A DNA stretch of 64,000 nt from Acidobacteriota bacterium (GTDB lineage: Bacteria; Acidobacteriota; Terriglobia; Terriglobales; Acidobacteriaceae). The stretch lies in contig JAJZBZ010000001.1 of NCBI GenBank assembly GCA_021846275.1, forward strand, positions 833,439 through 897,438, written 5' to 3'. This document shows positions 35,059 through 41,995 of this stretch, in pieces (the first letter of the stretch is position 1; each line of letters begins with the position of its first letter). Under the pieces are notes generated by a model. It had not been told where the DNA came from, ran no database searches, and was given only the letters and a program-made list of their open reading frames with translations. Position numbers and translations under genes: made by a program.

Positions 35059-36273
35059 TTACTGTATGCGCTCGAAACGGAAACCCGCCTCGGCGAGGGC
35101 GTGGCTAATCGCGGTGATGTGCGAAGCTCCTCGCGTTTCGAGGGTAACATCGATGACCGTTTCGGCGAGACTGACGCCGTAATACGCACGGTTGTGGATG
35201 GTTTCAACGATATTGGCGCGCTCGCGGGCCAGAATCTCGGTCAGTTGCAGCAGAGCGCCGGGGCGATCCAGCAGGTAGACGCGGATGCGCAGCAAGCGTC
35301 CGTCTTTTACCAGGCCGCGCTCGATGATCTTGGCCAGCAGCGTGACGTCAATGTTTCCTCCGCAGACGAGGACGGCCGTGCGCTGGCCGCGCAGCGAGGT
35401 TTTGGCCTGAAGCAGGCTGGCAAGCGCAGCCGCGCCGGCACCTTCGGCGAGAGTTTTTTCGTGCTCCAGCAGCATGAGAATCGCAGAGGCAATCTCCTCG
35501 TCGTCGACGGTCACGATTTCGTCCACGAAGCGGGTGACGAGCGGCAGGGTGTGCTCGCCGACGCGGCGCACGGCGATGCCGTCGGCGATGGTGGCCTGCG
35601 CGGCGATGGTGATCGGTTTCCCAGCCTCGCGCGCGCGCAGCATCGACGGCAGTTTTTCCGGCTCGACGCCGACGACGCGAATGCGGGGATTGCGCTCCTT
35701 GAGCGCGCAGGCGATGCCTCCGATGAGGCCGCCACCGCCGATGGGCACGACGACGGCTTCGAGATCGGGCACCTGCTCGAACAGCTCCAGACCGATGGTT
35801 CCCTGCCCTGCGATGACCAGCGGATCGTCGAAGGGATGGATGAAGGCGAGGCCAAATTCGGCGCAGCGACGGATTGCTTCGTCGCAGGCCTCGTCGTAGT
35901 TTGCTCCGTGCAGAATGACCTCCGCGCCGAAGGCTCGCGTGGCGACAACCTTGACCAGCGGCGTGGCCTGCGGCATGACAATCTGGGCACGAATGCCGAG
36001 CCTGGCCGCATGAAAGGCAACGCCCTGCGCGTGGTTTCCGGCGGACGCCGCGATGACACCGCGACGGCGCTCGTCTTCGGTCAGGGTGAGCAGCTTGTTC
36101 AGAGCGCCGCGCTCCTTGAAGGCTCCGGTGCGCTGGAGGTTTTCCAGCTTGAGAAAGATTTCAAGACCCGTGCGCTCGGAGAGATGATGGGAAAGCTGGC
36201 AGGGCGAGAGATGAATTGCGTTGCCCAGCCGGATGCGCGCGGCTTCGATGGTCTCAAGATTGACGGTTGGCAC
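35059..36273 (-). CDS. ilvA: threonine dehydratase with C-terminal ACT domain
   Basis: The PLP enzyme deaminates L-threonine to 2-oxobutanoate, the first step to isoleucine. The start is best placed at the GTG 36273, since GAGGAG lies 7 nt upstream; an ATG at 36288 in the same frame overlaps that ribosome-binding site. The length is then 404 residues. Visible motifs are the Schiff-base lysine in RTGAFKERGA, the glycine loop SAGNHAQGVA, the PLP-binding GGGGLIGG region and a C-terminal ACT domain (LRIRVYLLDRPGALLQLTEIL). The single ACT is that of the shorter IlvA/TdcB type. A leader peptide and terminator upstream suggest attenuation by isoleucine supply. Confidence 0.94.
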   Translation of the reverse strand: MPTVNLETIEAARIRLGNAIHLSPCQLSHHLSERTGLEIFLKLENLQRTGAFKERGALNKLLTLTEDERRRGVIAASAGNHAQGVAFHAARLGIRAQIVMPQATPLVKVVATRAFGAEVILHGANYDEACDEAIRRCAEFGLAFIHPFDDPLVIAGQGTIGLELFEQVPDLEAVVVPIGGGGLIGGIACALKERNPRIRVVGVEPEKLPSMLRAREAGKPITIAAQATIADGIAVRRVGEHTLPLVTRFVDEIVTVDDEEIASAILMLLEHEKTLAEGAGAAALASLLQAKTSLRGQRTAVLVCGGNIDVTLLAKIIERGLVKDGRLLRIRVYLLDRPGALLQLTEILARERANIVETIHNRAYYGVSLAETVIDVTLETRGASHITAISHALAEAGFRFERIQ

Positions 36274-36315
36274 TTCGAGGCTCCTCATAAGGTTTTATAA
36301 CTGTTTCCTGCAATG

Positions 36316-36345
36316 AAAAAGCCATCTCCGCTTTGCGGCGATGGC
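36316..36345 (-). terminator. attenuator terminator in the ilvA leader
   Basis: On the minus strand GCCATC-G-CCGC pairs with GCGG-A-GATGGC around AAA, with one internal mismatch, and is followed by TTTTT (36316-36320). It lies between the Ile-rich leader peptide and ilvA, 43 nt before the GTG start. A leader segment at 36395-36405 can pair with its 3' arm at 10 of 11 positions. Confidence 0.72.
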
Positions 36346-36375
36346 CTGTGTGGAATCCAGAATTCTTTGGATGGA

Positions 36376-36459
36376 TCAGGCTTTTCTCCGCACAGCCGAA
36401 ATGGCACCGCTAATTCGCATGGCGGCGGTAATTCGACGGCGGATGAAGAACAGAAGCAT
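36376..36459 (-). CDS. candidate ilvA leader peptide, 27 aa
   Basis: A short open frame on the minus strand starts with ATG at 36459 and ends with TGA at 36376-36378. The peptide begins MLLFFIRRRITAAM and contains Ile at codons 6, 10, 16 and 20, Val at 23, Leu at 2 and 3 and Thr at 11, a high content of the ilv end products and the ilvA substrate. Translation would sense charged tRNA-Ile, coupling to the terminator 30 nt downstream. Its size and position relative to promoter, terminator and ilvA match classical attenuators. No ribosome-binding site is evident, and the -10 spacing suggests a very short 5' leader. It has not been checked against homologues. Confidence 0.62.
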   Translation of the reverse strand: MLLFFIRRRITAAMRISGAISAVRRKA

Positions 36460-36468
36460 GTTGAGCGA

Positions 36469-36498
36469 AGTAGAGCAGAGAAGTGAGCGATCCGTCAA
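36469..36498 (-). promoter_or_regulatory. candidate promoter of the ilvA leader
   Basis: On the minus strand TTGACG (36493-36498) and TCTACT (36469-36474) are separated by 18 bp. The -10 element ends nine bases before the leader-peptide ATG. Confidence 0.5.
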
Positions 36499-36541
36499 GC
36501 AAGCGCGGGGATGCGGACGAGCACGACGCGCGCGGCGAACT

Positions 36542-36547
36542 TACAAT
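36542..36547 (+). promoter_or_regulatory. -10 element six bases before the MBL-hydrolase ATG (leaderless candidate)
   Basis: TACAAT is followed by GAAGCC and the ATG at 36554, the same six-base distance as at the ntrY-like gene. No Shine-Dalgarno sequence fits. Confidence 0.48.
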
Positions 36548-36553
36548 GAAGCC

Positions 36554-37195
36554 ATGCTGAGCGAACGCGTTCATGTTGAAACGTTTCCCGTGGGAGTTCT
36601 CCGGTGCAACTGCACCATCGCCGCCGACACGGCAAGCGGTGAAGCGATTGTGATCGATCCGGGCGACGAGATCGAGCGGATCGAGAGACGGCTGACGGAG
36701 CTGCGCGTCAAGCTGCGGCAAATTATTGTGACACACGCGCATATCGATCATGTGGGCGGCGCGCTGAAGCTGAAACGGCGGACGGGCGCGCCGATTCTGA
36801 TGCACGAGGATGACCTGATGCTGCTGCGCATGATGGAGGCGCAGGCGAACTGGCTGGGCGTGGAGACGCCGGAGACTGCGCCGCCGGATGAGGCGCTGCG
36901 CGACGGAATGATCGTCGGATTGACGCAGTTTCCGGCGACCGTGCTGCATACGCCGGGACACACGCCGGGCAGCGTCTGCCTGCACTTTGCGGGTGAAAAA
37001 ATTCTTGCGGCGGGCGACACGCTTTTTGCCGGGACGATTGGCCGCACGGACCTTCCGGGCGGCGACGGGGTGAGGATTCTGCGCTCGATCCACGACAAGC
37101 TGCTGGTGCTGCCGGAAGAGACCAGGGTGATTGCCGGGCACGGAACCGGAACCACCCTGGGCGAAGAGAAATTCAGCAATCCATTTTTGCAGTGA
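36554..37195 (+). CDS. metallo-beta-lactamase-fold hydrolase (glyoxalase II-like)
   Basis: The ATG at 36554 gives 213 residues; the longer frame from 36341 crosses the ilvA leader on the opposite strand. The zinc-binding signature THAHIDHVGG (HxHxDH, about residue 59) is present. Further ligands follow in LHTPGHTPGSVCLH, the Asp of LAAGDTLFAGTIGRTD and the His of VIAGHGTGTT. This set is typical of the single-domain YcbL/glyoxalase-II-like thioester hydrolases. The substrate is probably an S-acyl-glutathione or related thioester, by family knowledge only. It is divergent from ilvA and convergent with the M28 peptidase gene. Confidence 0.92.
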   Translation: MLSERVHVETFPVGVLRCNCTIAADTASGEAIVIDPGDEIERIERRLTELRVKLRQIIVTHAHIDHVGGALKLKRRTGAPILMHEDDLMLLRMMEAQANWLGVETPETAPPDEALRDGMIVGLTQFPATVLHTPGHTPGSVCLHFAGEKILAAGDTLFAGTIGRTDLPGGDGVRILRSIHDKLLVLPEETRVIAGHGTGTTLGEEKFSNPFLQ

Positions 37196-37264
37196 GAATG
37201 CGGCTGTCTGCTGTTCAGCAAGGCAAGCGCACCGGCTGCGGCCACACGGGTTGCAAGCGCGCGG

Positions 37265-39562
37265 TTACTGCGCGGCTGGCTGAGGCAGGAGTTTCTCAGC
37301 CGCAGTGATTGTCTCCGCCTCTTTTTGCAGCACGCCGCCGACATCCACGGTAGCCTGCGAGGCCACGCTCCACTTGTGCTGCTCGATGGACTCGCGCACG
37401 GCGGGCAGCGTCTTGACGCCGTAGCCGGTGTAGGCTCCGGGGGCGTAAAGCTGATGCTTGTAATAGGGGCGATCCGGCAATCCCTTGGCGAGGAAGAATG
37501 CGCGTTCGGTCTGCATCAGCTCGTGATTGACGGCATCAATGCCGGGCGAGTCGAGCGCCGCGCCACTGCCAGACTCCAGCTTCGCTACAGCGGACTCATA
37601 GGCGTGGGCCGCGTCGGTGAGCGCGTGAGAACCGTTCTGGAGCGGGGCGAAGTTGAGGAACGGCGGGAGCGGTTCTGACTTCGGCGCGGCGATTGGCTCC
37701 TTCGGGTCGCTGGTTGCGCTGAAGACGCCCTCCTGAATCTCGCGATTGGTTTCGGCGACCTTGTCCTGCTCGGTTTTGAGCAACTGCTGGACCTGATCGA
37801 CGTAGGTCCTGACGGTGCTGGCGGTGTTGTTGAAGTTGTAGGGAAGCAGTTCGGCATCGGCCATGCGCATGACGGCGGTGCCGGCCACCTGAGCGAGGGC
37901 GCGACCGTAGACGAAGGTCGTGTCCTCGAAGTGGGTGTACCAGTAGAAGTCGTCGTAGATGGAGTGGTACTGGCTGCCGTGATCTTCGCCTCCGAAGCCG
38001 ATGTTGAGCGAGGGAAGGCCGATGAAATCCATGAAGGTCTCGTAGTCGGAGCCGGCGCCGAGGGCGCGGATGGGCAGGTCGGGGCGGCTGCGCAGAGCGG
38101 CGCGCTCGGCGGGAGTGGCGCGGGCGATCTGGCGGAGGCGCGTGCGCTCGATGACCGGGATATTCTTTTCCGGATCGATGACCTGGCTGGCCACGCTGTC
38201 AATGAAATGCTCCAGGCCGTGGGTGCCGCCGGCGGAGAAGTAGCCGCGCCCGTTGCCGTCGCTGTTCAGGTACATGACGGCGTGCTGGCGCAACTCGTCG
38301 GCGTGGGTTTCCGCCCATTCGGTGGAGCCGAGCAGGCCGGGTTCTTCGCCGTCCCAGGCACAGTAAATGACGGTCCGCCTAGGACGCCAGCCCTGCTTGA
38401 GCAGCTCGCCCATCGCGCGCGCTTCTTCCAGCTCGGCGGAGATGCCGCTGATGGGATCGGAAGCTCCGTTGACCCAGGCATCGTGATGGTTGCCGCGGAT
38501 GACCCATTCATCGGGAAGCGTGGAGCCGGGGATGCGCGCGATCACGTCGTGGACGGTCTTCATGTCCCAGTTCGAGAACATTTTCAGATGGACTTTGCTG
38601 GCGGTGCTGGGGCCGACGTGGTAGGTGATGGGCAGCGCGCCACGCCATTTGACGGGGACGACGCGGCCGTCGATGGACTTGAGCAGCGGCGTGGCGTCGG
38701 CGTAGGAGATCGGAAGCACGGGAATCTTTGTGATGATGGGCGAGTCTTTGATGGCGAGGCGCTTGGCGTCCTTCGTTGCGCCGACGCCTGGGGTGAGCGG
38801 GTCGCCGGGAAATTCGGTGTCGTTGACGCCGCCACGCTGGACGCCTTCGGCGGGCCGTCCGCCACCCTTCGGATAGGAGTCGGAGACGCCGTAGCCATCG
38901 TCGGCGGGGTCGGAGTAGAGGATGCAGCCGATGGCGCCGTGCTCGGCGGCGACCTTGGGCTTGATGCCGCGCCAGGCCTGGCCGTAGCGGGCGATGACGA
39001 TGGCGCCCTTGACGGAGATGCCCATGCGGTCGAGTTCCTCGTAGTCTTCGCGCGTGCCGTAGTTGACGTAGACGAGTGGGCCGGTGACGTCGCCGTCGGC
39101 GGAGTAGGCGTTATAGGTGGGCAACTGCTCGGCGGTCTGCGAGGAGGTGGGATCGACGGGAATTGGCGGCTCCTGAAGCGATGCCGTGAAGGTGGGCTTG
39201 CCGCTTGAGTCGAGCAACTGGACGAGGCGTTCCCTGGGCGTGGGGAACAGGACGTAGAAGTTTTCGATCTGCGCCTGCCATCCGAAGCTTTTGAACTGGG
39301 CGAGCAGCCACTCGGCATTCTGCTTGTCGTAGGGCGAGCCGACGTGATGAGGCTGCGCGGAGAGCACGCGCATGTTTTCGCGAATGCGGGCTGGCTCCGG
39401 CAGGTCGCGGAACTTCGTCTCCCAGGACTGCTCAATGGACGAGGCGGACTGCGAGTAGCCGTCGAGGTTTTTGGGGACGGCTGGGGACTGCGCGAGCAGC
39501 AGTTGCGGAGGAAGCGCCATCATGGGCACGAGGGACAGGGCAAGCCAACGGACGGGGTTCAT
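37265..39562 (-). CDS. secreted M28 family metallopeptidase (glutamate carboxypeptidase II-like)
   Basis: The 765-residue protein has a signal peptide (WLALSLVPMMALPPQLLLAQS) and a GGAG ribosome-binding site. A PA domain (residues about 160-330, GAIVIARYGQAWRGIKPKVA, GCILYSDPADDGYG) is inserted before the M28 catalytic domain. The zinc motifs are NHHDAWVNGASDP (about 361), WDGEEPGLLGS (about 405, catalytic Glu) and YLNSDG, followed by the C-terminal dimerisation-like helical domain. The architecture is that of PSMA/GCPII homologues. It probably trims acidic peptides in the periplasm or outside the cell. Confidence 0.94.
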   Translation of the reverse strand: MNPVRWLALSLVPMMALPPQLLLAQSPAVPKNLDGYSQSASSIEQSWETKFRDLPEPARIRENMRVLSAQPHHVGSPYDKQNAEWLLAQFKSFGWQAQIENFYVLFPTPRERLVQLLDSSGKPTFTASLQEPPIPVDPTSSQTAEQLPTYNAYSADGDVTGPLVYVNYGTREDYEELDRMGISVKGAIVIARYGQAWRGIKPKVAAEHGAIGCILYSDPADDGYGVSDSYPKGGGRPAEGVQRGGVNDTEFPGDPLTPGVGATKDAKRLAIKDSPIITKIPVLPISYADATPLLKSIDGRVVPVKWRGALPITYHVGPSTASKVHLKMFSNWDMKTVHDVIARIPGSTLPDEWVIRGNHHDAWVNGASDPISGISAELEEARAMGELLKQGWRPRRTVIYCAWDGEEPGLLGSTEWAETHADELRQHAVMYLNSDGNGRGYFSAGGTHGLEHFIDSVASQVIDPEKNIPVIERTRLRQIARATPAERAALRSRPDLPIRALGAGSDYETFMDFIGLPSLNIGFGGEDHGSQYHSIYDDFYWYTHFEDTTFVYGRALAQVAGTAVMRMADAELLPYNFNNTASTVRTYVDQVQQLLKTEQDKVAETNREIQEGVFSATSDPKEPIAAPKSEPLPPFLNFAPLQNGSHALTDAAHAYESAVAKLESGSGAALDSPGIDAVNHELMQTERAFFLAKGLPDRPYYKHQLYAPGAYTGYGVKTLPAVRESIEQHKWSVASQATVDVGGVLQKEAETITAAEKLLPQPAAQ

Positions 39563-39697
39563 GGGATCTCCGGACTGGAATGAGAATCAAGACGCAACGG
39601 TCGATTGCGCGGAATTGATCCTCATCGTACGGCCTTGCGGCGAAATTGCAAAGAGAAATTGTTTCGCAGCAGAGCGCAGGAGTGGTTCTGAGCGAGG

Positions 39698-40912
39698 TCA
39701 CTGAGCCTGCTCGGCGATGGCCGACAAAAGCAGGCCGACGCCGGCGGCAAACTCATCCGGCGGGGTGAGCAGGCTGACGACGAGCCAGCCGGAAGATGGC
39801 ATGGAAAAGAAGCTGCCGGGATGAATCAAGAGTCCACGCCGGAGCAGGAGCAGTGCGGTTTCCTCGTCCGGGCGCAGGACGGGAATGCGCAGGATGGCGT
39901 ACCAGCCTGCCTGGGTGCGCAGGCGGCTGACGAGCGAGACGGGCTGCGCGGCGATGGCGGCGTCGAGCGCGGCGAGATTGCCCTGGACGCGGGCGAGAAT
40001 CTGGCCCTGGATGGCTGCGGCGTGAGCGAGCCATGCGGGCAAAGCGACCTGAACCGGCGTACCGACGGAGAGAAATGTGTCGGCCAGAACCTCAAGCCGA
40101 TCCAGTGCGGCTTCCGCAGCCGCTTCCGCAGTGGAGTGCTCAATAACCGCGGCTGGCGTAGTTTCAGCAACGGCAAGCCAGGCGAGTTTCATCTGCGGCA
40201 GGCCGAGAATCTTGCTGATGCCGCTGACGACGAAGACCGGAACGGGTGCCGGGCGCGCGAGGAACGAGTCGGCATCGGCGGCGTCAACGGCTTCGAGCGG
40301 GTAGTCGAGAAAGACCTCATCGACGATGAGCGAAAGGCCGTGTCGGCGGCAGATTTCAAAGAGCGCGTCCGACTCAGCCTGGCTGGTGAAATGGCCGGTC
40401 GGGTTGTTGGGATGGACGAGGATGACGGCGCGGGTGCGCGGCGTGATGGCGGACTCCAGCGCGGCGAGATCAAGCTGCCAGCCGTGGTCGTAGACGAGCG
40501 GCGTCATGACGAGGCGAACGGACTCGGCGTCGGCCAGATAGTCAAAGAGCGGATAACCGGGCGCGGGGACGAGAATCTCGTCGCCGGGGTCGCAGAGCAG
40601 GCGAAACAGAAAGCTGTATGCCTCGCTGGTGCCGGTGGTCAGAATGATGCGAGCCGGATCGAGGGCGACGTTTCGCCGGGCGTAGTAAGCGGCGATGGCT
40701 TCTCTGGCGCGCAACTGGCCGCGCGGATCGGGATCGTAGTCGAGCGAGGCGGACGAGGCGAGCGGCTGGAGCAGGTCGCCAGGGTAACGGATTCCACAGC
40801 GCGTGGGATTGGAGACGGTAAGATCGAGAACAGGCAGGCCGCGACGCTCGGCGAGCGCGCGGGCAAGCGGAGTGGATTCCGTGTTCCAGTCGGTGCGACG
40901 GGAAAACCGCAT
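39698..40912 (-). CDS. class I/II pyridoxal-phosphate aminotransferase
   Basis: The start at 40912 (reading MRFSRRTDWNTES) is chosen because the longer frame lies antisense to the HAD gene. The 404-residue fold-type I enzyme shows LDLTVSNPTRCG, the PLP-phosphate site TTGTSEAYSFLF, the NPTGH motif with its conserved Asn, IVDEVFLDY and the Schiff-base lysine in SGISKILGLPQ. The substrate is unclear; it resembles AspC/AlaA-like or MalY-like proteins. It is divergent from the HAD hydrolase gene, with 51 bp shared between them. Confidence 0.91.
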   Translation of the reverse strand: MRFSRRTDWNTESTPLARALAERRGLPVLDLTVSNPTRCGIRYPGDLLQPLASSASLDYDPDPRGQLRAREAIAAYYARRNVALDPARIILTTGTSEAYSFLFRLLCDPGDEILVPAPGYPLFDYLADAESVRLVMTPLVYDHGWQLDLAALESAITPRTRAVILVHPNNPTGHFTSQAESDALFEICRRHGLSLIVDEVFLDYPLEAVDAADADSFLARPAPVPVFVVSGISKILGLPQMKLAWLAVAETTPAAVIEHSTAEAAAEAALDRLEVLADTFLSVGTPVQVALPAWLAHAAAIQGQILARVQGNLAALDAAIAAQPVSLVSRLRTQAGWYAILRIPVLRPDEETALLLLRRGLLIHPGSFFSMPSSGWLVVSLLTPPDEFAAGVGLLLSAIAEQAQ

Positions 40913-40963
40913 GGATTCAGGATCGCACGCGGCAGCCGGGGCAACGCGGGGGAGACGCAGAGG

Positions 40964-41596
40964 ATGAGCATACGCGCCGTGGTCTTCGATTACGGGATGG
41001 TGCTGAGCGGGCCGCCGGATGCGGCGTCGCGGGCGGAGCTGCTGCGCATTACAGGCATGGACGAGGCCGCGTTTGAAGCGCTCTATTGGGTGGATCGGCA
41101 TGCGTATGATCGCGGCGAGCTGAGCGGGATTGCGTTCTGGAGGAAGTTTGCGCACGACGCCGGACTGGCGCTCGACGAGGCTGCGCTCAACGAGCTGAAC
41201 GGCTGGGACGCGCGGATGTGGACGACGGAGAATCCGGCGATGATGCGCTGGCAGAAGCGTCTGCGCGAAGACGGGTTCATGACGGCGATCCTGTCGAATA
41301 TGGGCGACGCGGTGCTGGCGAGCATCGAAGCGAATCTGGCGTGGGTGAACGGCTTCGACGTGCGCATCTGGAGCTATCAGCATGGCTGCGCGAAGCCGGA
41401 AGCGGAGATTTATCGGCTGCTGCTGCGTGAGCTGGCCACCGCTCCCGAAGAGACGCTGTTTCTGGACGACAAGCGGGTGAACGTGGAGGCGGCGCGAAGG
41501 GCCGGGATTCGCGCGCTTGAGTTTGCGAGCGTCGAGCAGCTTCGGCAGGATCTGATCTCGGCGGGACTGGACCGCGCACTGCCCTTGCCGGAATAA
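40964..41596 (+). CDS. HAD-superfamily hydrolase
   Basis: The ATG at 40964 follows a GGGGGAG-like sequence and gives 210 residues. HAD motif I is VVFDYGMVL, unusual in that the second Asp is Gly (DYG), which is seen in many HAD-IA relatives lacking strict phosphatase chemistry. Motif II is AILSNMG, motif III is in CAKPEAEIY, and motif IV is LFLDDKRVNVEAA. The cap between I and II is helical. The family includes epoxide-hydrolase N-terminal-like and FMN-phosphatase YihX-like enzymes; with Gly at the second position, catalysis should be treated as uncertain. Confidence 0.9.
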   Translation: MSIRAVVFDYGMVLSGPPDAASRAELLRITGMDEAAFEALYWVDRHAYDRGELSGIAFWRKFAHDAGLALDEAALNELNGWDARMWTTENPAMMRWQKRLREDGFMTAILSNMGDAVLASIEANLAWVNGFDVRIWSYQHGCAKPEAEIYRLLLRELATAPEETLFLDDKRVNVEAARRAGIRALEFASVEQLRQDLISAGLDRALPLPE

Positions 41597-41995
41597 GCAT
41601 TGGACGCAGCAGCAGCAGCGCGTTCGCGCCGTGACCGCTTCCGTTGGTCGCGGGCTGGGTTTGAGTGTTGGCGAAGGGACGGAGTCGATGATTTTGATGT
41701 AATCGTCTATTATTCAATGGTTTGCGTGGATTTTTCGCAGGTTACTGGTTTACTATTAACCCGGTTACCCCCCCCCAGGGGGGTGGTATTAATTTTCTTG
41801 CCAACGAATAATTGGCGAAATGATTACTGAGTAGTAATCCTTTGCGCCTGCCCGGCGGGTGCGCGAGGGCGCAGGCCGGGGATGGAATTGCAGTATGGCA
41901 CGGATGGGGATAATTGCATGCCAGTTTTGCCAAAAAAATTTCCAAGAGACGCTCATTCGCACGCGCATCCAGCCGACAGTTACACTGAAGCAGTC
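41597..41995. other. AT-rich, palindrome-rich gap at the GC-skew switch
   Basis: No gene is supported in these 399 bp. It holds a run of nine C, one A and six G (41768-41783), a GATTACT/AGTAATC inverted repeat with a 4-nt spacer (41822-41839), a GCCAA/TTGGC pair around seven bases (41800-41815) and clustered GGTTA/TAACC motifs (41741-41767). GC skew of the plus strand changes from G-rich to C-rich across this gap. See findings. Confidence 0.65.
41981..41986 (+). promoter_or_regulatory. -10 element nine bases before the leuS ATG
   Basis: TACACT precedes the ATG at 41996 by nine bases, giving at most a few leader nucleotides. It also argues against the longer frame from 41882. Confidence 0.45.

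Noticed and set aside
39821..40963. An extended N-terminus for the HAD hydrolase
   Set aside because: This part runs antisense to the aminotransferase and has no family similarity; the ATG at 40964 has a ribosome-binding site.
41768..41783. The C9-A-G6 tract as a biological element by itself
   Set aside because: Homopolymer runs of this length are prone to sequencing and assembly error, so it is only mentioned as part of the gap.
41597..41995. Replication origin instead of terminus
   Set aside because: The plus strand is G-rich before and C-rich after this point, the reverse of what is expected rightwards across an origin, and there are no DnaA-box clusters, dnaA or dnaN.
41597..41995. T-box leader upstream of leuS
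   Set aside because: No specifier loop or T-box sequence, and the -10 element sits next to the leuS start, leaving no room for a long leader.
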